NCBI RefSeq assembly: GCF_031461075.1
Contig: NZ_JAVKPK010000006.1
Location: 8,507-72,506, forward strand
DNA: 64,000 nt
Reading direction: 5' to 3'
Source of the DNA: Methanosarcina baikalica
GTDB lineage: Archaea; Halobacteriota; Methanosarcinia; Methanosarcinales; Methanosarcinaceae
Both the position numbers and the translations under genes were made by a program. Each line of letters starts with the position of its first letter. The stretch's first letter is position 1. The notes beneath the pieces are model-generated. The model made no database searches, was not told the origin of the DNA, and was given only the letters and a program-made list of their open reading frames with translations. Positions 18,598-25,840 of this stretch are shown piece after piece.

Positions 18598-18649
18598 TTA
18601 GAACAAAAAAGTATTTTCTAAAAATATCGGTAAATTGTGAAATTGATCG

Positions 18650-18773
18650 GCTCTTCAAATTCCTCTCCTAAATCTGCAAAAATCACGGTTTTTTAATTTC
18701 ACTTTTCTTAACAAACATGTTCGGGAGAGATTTAAACAGACCGCCGGCAGGAAAAATATATTTAAAATGAATT
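18650..18773 (+). repeat. array repeat copy R5
   Basis: Copy lacking the left quarter: AAATCTGCAAAAATCACGG, AATTTCACTTTTCTTAAC, AGATTTAAACAGACCGCCGG, CAGGAAAAATATATTTAAAA. It ends exactly where the argG-derived fragment begins. Confidence 0.88.
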
Positions 18774-18852
18774 GTCGACAAGTCCCAGGAAAGGGTCACA
18801 GGCACAGTTAAAGTCAGGATCTACAAAGGTGCCCTCACAATCCTAGCCCGCT
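18772..18852 (+). pseudogene. argG: argG fragment
   Basis: About 80 bp match argG 9142-9221 with roughly six mismatches (shared blocks include GTCGACAAGTCCCAGGAAAG and GGTGCCCTCACAATCC). It encodes the FVDKSQERVTGTVKV part of ArgG and has no start, stop or flanking argG sequence. It abuts the right end of repeat R5. It may come from this argG or from a relative. Sequence 18853-19020 shows nothing further I can name. Confidence 0.85.
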
Positions 18853-19030
18853 TCTCCAGTTACTTTTTTCCCAGCAATCAAAAGGTAAACCTGCCTTAAC
18901 ATTCTATCGCTTGCAAAACAGAGTTTTCTTGGAAAAACCCTGATTTTTCTGAAAAAATAAGAAATGTATATATATTTTGCTTCAGTTAGTAAGACTCAAA
19001 AATATTAATTTCATACTACTGCTTGAAAAA

Positions 19031-19100
19031 TCAGGTTCCTTGTTTTTTCCTGTAAAGTGGGGGATTAACCCCCTTATCTTTAAGAGTCAGAGGAACCTCA
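19031..19100 (+). ncRNA. nested hairpin, possible structured leader
   Basis: An outer 8-bp stem (AGGTTCCT 19033-19040 with AGGAACCT 19091-19098) encloses a perfect GGGGG-ATTAA-CCCCC hairpin (19059-19073). It lies 65-130 nt before the methyltransferase gene on the same strand. It could be a leader structure or a terminator for upstream transcription. No known RNA family recognised. Confidence 0.35.
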
Positions 19101-19164
19101 AGTTATACTGATCATGATTTATCTCCACCAAAATGTCTGTTAAGATTCCAGAAGGTGAGCGAAA

Positions 19165-19986
19165 ATGAGTGAAATTGACTGGGATTCTCTCGAAGGTGCC
19201 GAAAGGTATGACCGGAACTGTGATCATCAGTTCCAGAAAGGACATGTACTGATAGAAATGATGGGAATAAAAAAAGGGGATTTCGTGCTTGATGTTGGCT
19301 GCGGAACCGGGCGGCAGGCCCTGAACGTCGCTGAAATTATTGGACCGGCTGGCCAGCTCACGGGGATCGATCCTTCTTCATATCGCATTGAGCTTGCACG
19401 AAAAAAGTTTGACGGAGATTTCTCCGGCAATGTCCATTTTCTGGTAGGACAGGCTGAAGATCTCAGAGACGTACCGGATAACTCGATAAACCATGCATAT
19501 TTCTGCTCCTCATTCCACTGGGTTGATGATAAGAAAACCGCCCTTAATGAAATATATCGGGTGCTCCGGCCAGGGGGCATGGTTGGCATGACAACACTTG
19601 ACAGAGACAGCCCCAACACGATGGGGGCACTTGTAGACCCCATTCTCGCAAAATATGACATCGAAAGGCGCCATGAATGGCACAGGGGTATGAAAAAAGT
19701 AACTTCACCGGAACTCCACGAGCTGCTTTCAGGAGCCGGCTTTACCAGCATCTCAATAAAGCCAAGGGCCGTCCCATGGAAGTATAATTCTCCAGAAGAG
19801 TTTTTGCAGCACCTAGAAGAGAAGGACAGCCCCGAGGGAGTGTTGAAGGGCATTCCTGACGAGATCAGAGAAAAGATGAGAAAGGAAATTACCGAAGAAT
19901 TCAGGAAAGTCCAGACTCTGGAAGGCACTGGTTTTGGGAATATTACGCTGTTTGCAATTGCAACAAAAGCGAAAGAAGAGATGTGA
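19165..19986 (+). CDS. class I SAM-dependent methyltransferase (UbiE/Methyltransf_11-like)
   Basis: A 273-residue methyltransferase with motif I VLDVGCGTGRQAL, acidic loop TGIDPSS and post-motif NHAYFCSSFHWVDD, then IYRVLRPGGMVGM as motif III. The group includes ubiquinone, arsenite and small-molecule methyltransferases. Nothing here fixes the substrate, and the Cys set of arsenite methyltransferases is not evident. AAGGTGAGC precedes the ATG at good distance. It is the only gene between R5 and R6. Not closely similar to the neighbouring methyltransferase at 18010. Confidence 0.88.
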   Translation: MSEIDWDSLEGAERYDRNCDHQFQKGHVLIEMMGIKKGDFVLDVGCGTGRQALNVAEIIGPAGQLTGIDPSSYRIELARKKFDGDFSGNVHFLVGQAEDLRDVPDNSINHAYFCSSFHWVDDKKTALNEIYRVLRPGGMVGMTTLDRDSPNTMGALVDPILAKYDIERRHEWHRGMKKVTSPELHELLSGAGFTSISIKPRAVPWKYNSPEEFLQHLEEKDSPEGVLKGIPDEIREKMRKEITEEFRKVQTLEGTGFGNITLFAIATKAKEEM

Positions 19987-20036
19987 AGGATATAAAATCA
20001 ATAAACAGGGATATTTTTCAAGGTTTTTCAAGGTTT

Positions 20037-20169
20037 AGAGCTTATCCGAAAAGTAGTTACCTACTATAACTTTTACAATATTCAATATTCAAAACCGGAA
20101 TGGATGCTCTTATATTATAGACCTTTTGTGACTTTTCAACATGCATTACCGACTTTTCGGATAGGCTCT
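20037..20169. mobile_element. miniature inverted-repeat element, AGAGCCTATCC type
   Basis: A 133-bp element with 18-bp terminal inverted repeats (AGAGCTTATCCGAAAAGT at the left, ACTTTTCGGATAGGCTCT at the right; 17 of 18 match). No frame inside. The same termini bound a 401-bp element at 49061-49461. Ends of this kind are typical of IS5-like elements, but the parent element is not in the window. Confidence 0.75.
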
Positions 20170-20184
20170 TAATGAAGGCTTTCC

Positions 20185-20378
20185 TTGACCCTTAATTCAC
20201 TTTAAAAACGTCGCTTTTATCAGAAATACCTCCCCCAGAGGAAGAGAATCGCTTAATCTAAAGAAGCCCTGCAAAGAGCTCCTTATAAATATGCAAAAAT
20301 CACGGGTTTTTCAATTTCACTTTTCTTAACAAACGTATTCGGGGAAGATTTAAACAGACCGCCGGCAGGAAAAATATA
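20185..20378 (+). repeat. array repeat copy R6
   Basis: Full copy: TCCTTGACCCTTAATTCACT, GAATCGCTTAATCTAAAG, AAGCCCTGCAAAGAGCTCC, AAAATCACGGGTTTTTC, ACAAACGTATTCGGGGAAG, ACAGACCGCCGGCAGGAAAA. The terminal TATATTT is interrupted by sequence starting AGCTTATCCC, probably a degenerate miniature element up to about 20508. Confidence 0.92.
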
Positions 20379-20609
20379 AGCTTATCCCATAACTCAAAAC
20401 TTCTTCTCCGAATCTCTAATTCGGAATAACCAATGAGTTTCTAATTATGGAAAATAATTCTGAAACTGTTATTGATTTTGAGGATAGGCTGGGTTTGGTA
20501 TAAGCTCCGTAAATAGTCATGTTTGAAGTATTCTTTGTTTTAAAGATCTAAAATCCGTGAGTATAATAATGCCCACATGGTATCTGCTGTTATAATACCG
20601 ATCTTTTTA

Positions 20610-20960
20610 TCAAAGAGCGTCGTTTCCGACTTCTGTCGTGCGTATTCTTATTACATTCTCCAGTGGTAGCACGAATATCTTGCCGCTTCCGATATAGCCG
20701 TCTTTATCTTTTGATCCTTTTTCTATTGCTTCAATTGTCGTTTGCAGAACATCATCTTTCACCGCAATTTCAATTTTGATTTTATCAAGCAGGTTTACGT
20801 CGTATTTATCAGTTTTAATTCTATCAATATCCAGATGTCCTCCTTGGGCACCATATCCAGAAACAGATGACACTGTCAGTCCGTGTGCTCCAATTTTTTG
20901 AAGCTCTTTTTTGACACTTTCTAGCTTTTCCGGTCTTATCATTGCGATTACATATTTCAT
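20610..20960 (-). CDS. P-II family nitrogen-regulator-like protein
   Basis: A 116-residue P-II (GlnB/GlnK) homologue counted from the third ATG at 20960, which has GTGATGATAAAA before it; two more ATGs lie just upstream at 20969 and 20972. N-terminus MKYVIAMIRPEKLESVKKEL and C-terminus GSGKIFVLPLENVIRIRT are family hallmarks (ATP-binding B and C loops). The T-loop reads GYGAQGGHLDIDRIKTDKYD and lacks the usual GlnB T-loop sequence, including the uridylylated-Tyr context. P-II proteins sense ATP/ADP and 2-oxoglutarate and bind a partner. No amtB or glnA is adjacent, so the partner is unknown. It is an orphan in the array, on the strand opposite to the repeats. Confidence 0.85.
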   Translation of the reverse strand: MKYVIAMIRPEKLESVKKELQKIGAHGLTVSSVSGYGAQGGHLDIDRIKTDKYDVNLLDKIKIEIAVKDDVLQTTIEAIEKGSKDKDGYIGSGKIFVLPLENVIRIRTTEVGNDAL

Positions 20961-21165
20961 TTTTATCATCACTCAGCATCCGATTTCCTGTTTTATTCTA
21001 TTTATAGTCTTCATATTAAAAATTAAACGATCTCTCAGAAAATTATTAATGATGTCAGTAATTTAAAGGTATTTGAGTACAAGCTTATCCAAAAACCAAT
21101 CTTATTTTCAAACTATACATATAAAAAATTATTTATCAGTTCACACCTTTAAATCAAAGCTGCGC

Positions 21166-21365
21166 TGGCGCACCCCGCTGCAAGCAACGGGGTATGTTCG
21201 CGCCCCCGCTCCAAATTCCGTTAAAGAAGACAATAACCCTAAATAATTTAGTTTGAGCAGAAGTTAACAGCCAAAAATGGAATTGATAAATCATATTATC
21301 AACGGTTACCGGGGAAGTTTCCATCCCCGCAGCAAGCTAGCGGGGTATTCGACTGAAATTAACTC
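21166..21365 (+). repeat. approximately 200-bp double-hairpin repeat, copy 1
   Basis: Two GC-rich imperfect palindromes (about 21175-21205, CCCCGCTGCAAGCAACGGGG; about 21325-21346, CCCCGCAGCAAGCTAGCGGGG-type) separated by about 120 bp. Nearly the whole unit recurs on the opposite strand at 48846-49053. Conserved ends TGCGCTGGCGCACCCCG and GGGGTATTCGACTGAA. Palindromes close to both ends recall IS200/IS605-like or palindrome-associated elements, which is inference. Confidence 0.8.
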
Positions 21366-21597
21366 AATTTCTGAAACCAGATTTAAAGAGAATAATAGTT
21401 CTTCTGGTAATACTGAGCCCACTTATAAAATTTATCTTTGTAGATTTTTAGGTTTAAGTATCACAGGCAGATCAGATTATAAAAATTGTGACGAATTATT
21501 ATTGCTTACAAATGTAGGAATGGATAATTACAGTTATTGTTATTATGCAACTGAAGAGGATATACTTCGCTCCGGAAAAATTAAAATATTAAAGTAA
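21277..21597 (+). CDS. hypothetical protein, N-terminus from a repeat
   Basis: A 106-codon frame. Its first 27 or so codons lie inside the double-hairpin repeat and are therefore not native. The remainder (GNTEPTYKIYLCRFLGLSI, NVGMDNYSYCYYATEEDILR) looks protein-like and soluble, but I recognise no family. No ribosome binding site is evident. Probably a 5'-truncated gene joined to the repeat. Confidence 0.3.
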   Translation: MELINHIINGYRGSFHPRSKLAGYSTEINSISETRFKENNSSSGNTEPTYKIYLCRFLGLSITGRSDYKNCDELLLLTNVGMDNYSYCYYATEEDILRSGKIKILK

Positions 21598-21609
21598 CTC
21601 TGGAAAAGC

Positions 21610-21665
21610 TCAACAAATATATTAAGTGGATCTTAAGGTAGACCGCCAGCAGGAAAAATATATTT
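21610..21665 (+). repeat. array repeat, 3' fragment R7
   Basis: Right end only: TGGATCTTAAGGTAGACCGC, CAGCAGGAAAAATATATTT. It is followed at once by the miniature element at 21667, so the insertion used the TATA-like end as target, as at R6. Confidence 0.75.
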
Positions 21666-21666
21666 G

Positions 21667-21797
21667 GAGCTTATCCCAAAACCAATTTAGATCTTCAGAT
21701 TAATAAAATTTCAGAACCATTTTTCATAATAGGAAACTTGATTGATAATTCGGAATTTGAAAATTAAGAGATTTGTTTTGAGTTTTGGGATCAGCTC
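21667..21797. mobile_element. miniature inverted-repeat element, GAGCTTATCCC type
   Basis: A 131-bp element with imperfect inverted termini GAGCTTATCCCAAAACC and GTTTTGGGATCAGCTC. No coding sequence. A second copy lies at 22417-22543 and half a copy at 56050-56146. Confidence 0.65.
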
Positions 21798-21802
21798 TAT
21801 GA

Positions 21803-21896
21803 ATATAGCTAAAAATGTAAAGCGATTAGTTAACAACGGTTATCGGCGTAGTCGTCCATCCCGCAGCAAGCTGCGGGGTATTCGACTGAGATAACC
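21803..21896 (+). repeat. single-hairpin relative of the double-hairpin repeat
   Basis: Right part only: GTTAACAACGGTTATCGGCG, then the hairpin CCCGCAGCAAGCTGCGGG and GTATTCGACTGA. The same half unit occurs at 28008-28055 and 55975-56045. Confidence 0.75.
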
Positions 21897-21972
21897 ACTG
21901 TGATTCCTCCAGACAGGCATTATACGAGTCAGAAGAACACAGTCATTGCGTTCATTAAACTTGCTCAAAATG

Positions 21973-22302
21973 TTACTCTGCATCGCATATGTTACATTCT
22001 TCGCAATTGTCACAGGTGCCAGAGTCAGCATTTTGTATTATGAAATTTTTACCTGTTCTGTCAACCACGAAATCAATACTACCATCAGAAAAGCCGGCCG
22101 CCACGTCTGGTGACATGACGATTTTAATACCATTACTGTCCGTGATTACATCATATTCATTTATATTATCAGCAACTGCTAATCCATATTTAACATCTGC
22201 ACTTGATCCAGTTATATAGATCCGTATCGCTGGTTGCGCGATCCCTTCTATGTCTAATAAATATTTAAGCTCTGCAGCAGCTCTGTTTGTTATTTCTATC
22301 AT
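21973..22302 (-). CDS. HesB/IscA-like (A-type iron-sulfur carrier family) protein
   Basis: A 109-residue protein starting MIEITNRAAAELKYLLDIEG, the N-terminal pattern of A-type Fe-S carriers, followed by AIRIYITGSSADVKYGLAV and DFVVDRTGKNFIIQN. It lacks the classical first Cys (position of YGLA) and ends with GTCDNCEECNICDAE, a denser Cys cluster than the usual CGCG. Homologues deliver iron or Fe-S clusters to apoproteins. I start it at the ATG at 22302, with TTGGGGGTA upstream, rather than seven codons earlier. It is alone in its array unit, opposite in strand to the repeats. Confidence 0.8.
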   Translation of the reverse strand: MIEITNRAAAELKYLLDIEGIAQPAIRIYITGSSADVKYGLAVADNINEYDVITDSNGIKIVMSPDVAAGFSDGSIDFVVDRTGKNFIIQNADSGTCDNCEECNICDAE

Positions 22303-22416
22303 TTGTATACCCCCAATTTCCATATCTAAATTGCCAATCTCTTATCATACATAAATTGGTAATTTTTTATATATAAAATTATTGAAGCTATTATATAAAT
22401 ATCCGGTTTTGTAATT

Positions 22417-22543
22417 GAGTTTATCCAAAACCAATTTTGTTACTACACCTGTATGAGTCTTCAGACTCACTTCATAATCTGAAGCTCGATTTATTGTCCA
22501 TAATTTGATATTTAATAAACAATTTTGATTTTGGGATCAGCTC
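22417..22543. mobile_element. miniature inverted-repeat element, GAGCTTATCCC type, copy 2
   Basis: A 127-bp element from GAGTTTATCCAAAACC to TTTTGGGATCAGCTC, similar to 21667-21797 at both ends and different in the middle, where AGTCTTCAGACT forms a short palindrome. Confidence 0.6.
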
Positions 22544-22564
22544 GTAAATTGAGTTAGTGATGAG

Positions 22565-22826
22565 AAAAGATTTTCATATCGTATTCGGCGGTCCAATTTC
22601 TTAAAATTCATTAGATTCAGAATCAGTTAACAGTTTCACCATAATCTGAAAACAGCACTCCAAAAGAAAAGAATCGCTTAGATAAAAAGAAGCTCCGCAA
22701 AATGCTCCTTCTAAAGCTGCAAAAATCACAGGTTTCTGGTTCTTATTTCTTAACCTTTTCTTTAACAAATCTATTCGGGGAAGATTTAGCAGACCACTGA
22801 CAGAAAAAATATATTTTAACTTAATT
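22565..22826 (+). repeat. array repeat copy R8 (long form)
   Basis: Full copy with upstream extension GATTTTCATATCGTATTCGG shared with R3. Landmarks: GAAAAGAATCGCTTAGAT, GCTCCTTCTAAAGCTGCAAA, TCTGGTTCTTATTTCTTAAC, ATTCGGGGAAGATTTAGCAG, CAGAAAAAATATATTTTAAC. It shares the TTCTTATTTCTTAAC variant only with R9, so R8 and R9 are sister copies. Confidence 0.92.
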
Positions 22827-22929
22827 GAAAAAGGGGAAATACTGTCGGTTTGTATTTGAGATCCCGCTTTCGGATATATTCTAAAATCAGGATACACACG
22901 AAAAACAAGTGGTTGAACCCAGAGAAGTC

Positions 22930-23154
22930 TTACTTCAAAAGAGCTTCGGATTCTTCCACAGTCAGTCCTGAAGCTTTTATCAAATTCCTTAAAAGGCCCG
23001 GCTTCAGTTCTTTGTGCTTCGGGACAGTCAGCGTAACTTTTGAACCTTCTTTTCTCAGAACAACGTGACTTCCTACCTGCCGGTGAGGGAGCCAGCCAAC
23101 TTTGGAAAAGGCTTTAATTGCCTGCATCCCGGAAATTACAGGAAGTCCAGACAT
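22930..23154 (-). CDS. hicA: HicA-type toxin (mRNA interferase)
   Basis: A 74-residue HicA/YcfA protein, a double-stranded-RNA-binding-like fold that cleaves mRNA when free of its antitoxin. The catalytic His lies in VGSHVVLRKEG, followed by VTLTVPKHKELKPGLLRNLI. Its ATG directly follows the hicB stop codon (TGA then ATG), so the two are co-translated. Gene order antitoxin then toxin is one of the two known hic arrangements. Confidence 0.92.
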   Translation of the reverse strand: MSGLPVISGMQAIKAFSKVGWLPHRQVGSHVVLRKEGSKVTLTVPKHKELKPGLLRNLIKASGLTVEESEALLK

Positions 23155-23373
23155 TCAAGCAACCACATCAACTACTCTGCAGGAGGATTTCCCAATGCAT
23201 TCCTGCAGTTCGTCTTCTGCCAGAGATTCCAGGGAGGCTTGAATCGCTTCTTTAATATTTTCAATAGCTTCTTCTACTGTATCTCCCTGAGAAAAACAGC
23301 CTGGCAAACCTGGGCAGCTGGCAACAAATCCCCCAATTTCTTCATCTTCCTCAAGGATAATTTTGAACCGCAT
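23155..23373 (-). CDS. hicB: HicB-type antitoxin (short form)
   Basis: A 72-residue HicB-like protein: MRFKIILEEDEEIGGFVA, SCPGLPGCFSQGDTVEEAI, ENIKEAIQASLESL. This partial RNase H fold binds and neutralises HicA. No C-terminal ribbon-helix-helix or helix-turn-helix is present, so DNA-binding autoregulation is not obvious. It precedes hicA with no gap. The pair occupies one array unit, opposite in strand to the repeats. Confidence 0.92.
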   Translation of the reverse strand: MRFKIILEEDEEIGGFVASCPGLPGCFSQGDTVEEAIENIKEAIQASLESLAEDELQECIGKSSCRVVDVVA

Positions 23374-23439
23374 AAGACCGATTATAAGGCTTTTTGCTTA
23401 AATTTGTATGGGTGAAAGGATTTAACATTTGGATAGATT

Positions 23440-23664
23440 ACATGAAAACAGAATTCAGTTGACAGTTTTCACTTAAATCTGAAAGCCGCCCCCAAAAGAA
23501 AAGAATCACTTTAATCTATACAGCTCTGCAAAGTGCCCCTTCTAAATCTGCAAAAATCACGGGTTTTTGGTTCTTATTTCTTAACCCTTTTCTTAACAAA
23601 CGTATTCGGGGAAGATTCAAGCAGACAGCCGGCAGAAAAAATATATTTTAACTGAATTGAATTG
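23440..23664 (+). repeat. array repeat copy R9
   Basis: Full copy: CAGTTGACAGTTTTCACTTA, CCAAAAGAAAAGAATCAC, CTCTGCAAAGTGCCCCTTCT, AAAATCACGGGTTTTTGG, ACAAACGTATTCGGGGAAG, CAGCCGGCAGAAAAAATATA. The next 60 bp, including TAATTATAAATACCACAAC, also match the flank after R4. Confidence 0.92.
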
Positions 23665-23689
23665 AAACTAAAATTCAAGTTTCCATCCT

Positions 23690-23706
23690 TAGTAATTATA
23701 AATACC
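23690..23706 (+). promoter_or_regulatory. candidate TATA box of the alcohol dehydrogenase gene
   Basis: The stretch TAGTAATTATAAATACC lies about 80 nt before the ATG and fits an archaeal TATA box. A near copy, TAGTAAATATAAATACT, stands before the dead MNT gene near 17600, so both genes may have received the same promoter along with the repeat. Confidence 0.45.
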
Positions 23707-23782
23707 ACAACAGCAGATTAATATGCGGGTTACTATATAAAACGTTGAAAAATAATTATTTTGAAAAGGTTGGTGTAATAAT

Positions 23783-24844
23783 ATGAAAGGATTTGCAATG
23801 CTTAAAATTGGAAAAGTAGGCTGGATTGATACTGAAAGACCTTCAGCAGGTCCATATGATGCAATCGTGAGGCCTCTTGCGGTCGCGCCGTGTACATCAG
23901 ATATTCATACTGTCTGGGAAGGTGCGCTTGGAGACCGCAAAAACATGATTTTAGGACACGAAGCTGTAGGTGTTATAGAAGAAATCGGATCAGAGGTCAA
24001 AGACTTCAAACCAGGCGATAAAGTAATTGTTCCTGCAATTACACCTGACTGGCGATCCATGGAGGCACAGGATGGAATGCCTATGCACTCAAATGGAATG
24101 CTTTCTGGATGGAAGTTTTCAAACTTCAAAAGTGGAGTCTTTGCAGAATGTTTCCATGTAAATGATGCAGATATGAATTTAGCTTTACTTCCAAAAGGAA
24201 TGCCCCTTGAACAAGCTGTCATGCTATCAGATATGGCAACTACTGGAATACAGGGTGCAGAAATGGCAAATATTAAAACGGGCTCTACAGTTGCAGTCAT
24301 AGGAATTGGTCCTGTTGGTCTGATGGCAGTGGCAGGTGCGTCTATTCTTGGTGCAGGTAGGCTCATTGCAGTAGGAAGTCGAAAAGTCACTGTTGATCTT
24401 GCTCTGGAATATGGAGCATCTGAAACTATTGATTATAGAAAGGGTGGAGTTGTTGAACAGATTCTTGAAAAGACAAATGGAAAAGGTGTGGATTCTGTAA
24501 TCATAGCAGGAGGAAATGAAAACACAATTTCAGATGCAGTCAAAATTGTAAAACCTGGGGGCACGGTATCAAACGTCAACTACTTCGGAACCGGAGATAT
24601 ACTTCCTATTCCACGTATTGAATGGGGGTCGGGTATGTCTCATAAAGATATACGTGGTGGCCTGACAACCGGAGGTCGTCTGAGAATGGAAAGAATGGCA
24701 GACCTATGTACCTATGGAAGAATAAAACCAGAAAAAATGGTCACCCACGTATTCGAAGGATTCGACAAAATGGAAGAGGCTCTCATGCTCATGAAAGAAA
24801 AACCAAGAGATCTGATCAAACCTGTTGTTCTTCTGGATGAATAA
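23783..24844 (+). CDS. adh: NADP-dependent zinc alcohol dehydrogenase (TBADH-like, secondary alcohol)
   Basis: A 353-residue medium-chain dehydrogenase closely resembling the Thermoanaerobacter brockii type enzyme, which oxidises secondary alcohols such as 2-propanol with NADP. Catalytic zinc ligands are all in place by number: Cys37 (APCTSD), His59-Glu60 (GHEAVG) and Asp150 (LSDMATTG). The nucleotide fold is VIGIGPVGLMAVAG with Ser199-Arg200 (VGSRK), the pair that favours NADP. In a methanogen it could supply reducing power from alcohols via ketone/alcohol exchange. AAGGTTGGTG precedes the ATG. It is the last and largest gene of the array, between R9 and R10, and a likely acquisition from bacteria. 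Confidence 0.95.
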   Translation: MKGFAMLKIGKVGWIDTERPSAGPYDAIVRPLAVAPCTSDIHTVWEGALGDRKNMILGHEAVGVIEEIGSEVKDFKPGDKVIVPAITPDWRSMEAQDGMPMHSNGMLSGWKFSNFKSGVFAECFHVNDADMNLALLPKGMPLEQAVMLSDMATTGIQGAEMANIKTGSTVAVIGIGPVGLMAVAGASILGAGRLIAVGSRKVTVDLALEYGASETIDYRKGGVVEQILEKTNGKGVDSVIIAGGNENTISDAVKIVKPGGTVSNVNYFGTGDILPIPRIEWGSGMSHKDIRGGLTTGGRLRMERMADLCTYGRIKPEKMVTHVFEGFDKMEEALMLMKEKPRDLIKPVVLLDE

Positions 24845-25359
24845 GCAAGTTAACTACCCCTCTCTAAACTCTTCACAAAGCTCAGAGTTTTGAGGAAGAG
24901 GTATTCTCGCCTTATGGGATAAAGGATTGATCGGAAGGATTGGTCAGATAGATAGGATAGAGTCGTAAAAGTAGCTAATAGTTAGCCATCGTAAAATTTT
25001 CAGCGCCAAATTTGGAACTTCATTAATATACTCCAATTTTGGGAGGATTTTTCTAAAATGACTCATTCCTTTCATCCTTTTCTTTCAACTTTTCATTCTT
25101 CATACCTATTTTTAGGAGTTTATCGATAGCCTCAGCTACTCAATGTACATAATTTTTATATTGACCACAATTGCATTTATTATTGCTTATATGTTCATTT
25201 TAGGAAGTCCCCAATATTTTGCTCTTTGCAATTATCAACGGAGGTTAAGAATTCCTCATTTTCGGCGGTTTAAAATTCTCCAATCCTCAATCCTTGAGAA
25301 AAGTTCGAGGATTGTGAATCATGCTGAAAACAGAGGTTTCTGATAACTATTATTAGTCC
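24845..25359. other. intergenic, no supported gene
   Basis: AT-rich sequence after adh. A 66-codon frame at 25143-25343 has a hydrophobic start but a basic, low-complexity remainder and no ribosome binding site, so I do not call it. An imperfect TTCTCCAATCCTCAATCC with later AGGATTG pairing near 25270-25320 is weak. Confidence 0.5.
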
Positions 25360-25555
25360 ATCATTCGCCTAAAAAACTTCGTTTGAATCCGAAAATCCCT
25401 TCCAGGAGAGAAAGAACCGCTTAATCTAAAGAAGCCCTGCAAAGTGTCCCTAAATCTGAAAAAATGACAGATTTTTCAATTTCACTTTTCTTAACAAACA
25501 TTTTTGGGGAAGATTTCAGCAAACCGTCGGCATGAAAAAATTTTTCGAACTAACC
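25360..25555 (+). repeat. array repeat copy R10 (last)
   Basis: Most divergent full copy: AGAACCGCTTAATCTAAAG, AAGCCCTGCAAAGTGTCCC, TTTCAATTTCACTTTTCTTA, ACAAACATTTTTGGGGAAG, CAAACCGTCGGCATGAAAAA. It closes the array on the right. Confidence 0.85.
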
Positions 25556-25585
25556 AAAAGCCGGTTTGCCTTGAACCTTACAGTA

Positions 25586-25840
25586 TTATAGATTTTCTTC
25601 ACAATAGGAAGTAGAGAGATTCTCAGAGGTTGCATACCCACCGTTTCCGACCCAGATATTTAACGACCTGCAGACCTCGTCTGAGGGCAGCTCAGAGACA
25701 ATTAATGATTTTTCTTTTAATATCTCGACTCTGGCTGTTATCTTACCAACTGTCTTCAACTGTCTTTTTTGCGCCAAAATTCACATAACCAATATAGGTT
25801 GCATTTATAGATTCACGTATATCTGCCTTTTGTTCCTGTA
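25586..25840 (-). pseudogene. PGF-pre-PGF-type surface protein fragment
   Basis: The minus strand reads KITARVEILKEKSLIVSELP and SLNIWVGNGGYATSEN, the pattern of PGF-pre-PGF domains in Methanosarcina surface proteins. An 11-bp near-duplication (GACAGTTGAAGACAGTTGG) upstream breaks the frame from the preceding GYVNFGAKKTV. The rest of the domain is missing after GYATSEN. No start of its own; a dead fragment. The following 25841-26241 holds no gene I can support. Confidence 0.6.

Noticed and set aside
19227..19928. 233-codon frame antisense to the methyltransferase
   Set aside because: Ser-rich shadow frame; the plus-strand gene has clear motifs.
25143..25343. 66-codon frame after adh
   Set aside because: Hydrophobic start but no ribosome binding site, no family, and a low-complexity basic end.
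14056..25555. CRISPR array
   Set aside because: The repeats are about 190 bp and separated by whole genes, not 20-50 bp repeats with similar-length spacers; no cas genes are visible.
14056..25555. Bona fide integron attC sites
   Set aside because: I could not find the paired R/L core with a GTTRRRY-type end or overall palindromic folding, and there is no integron integrase. I keep only the cassette-like layout.
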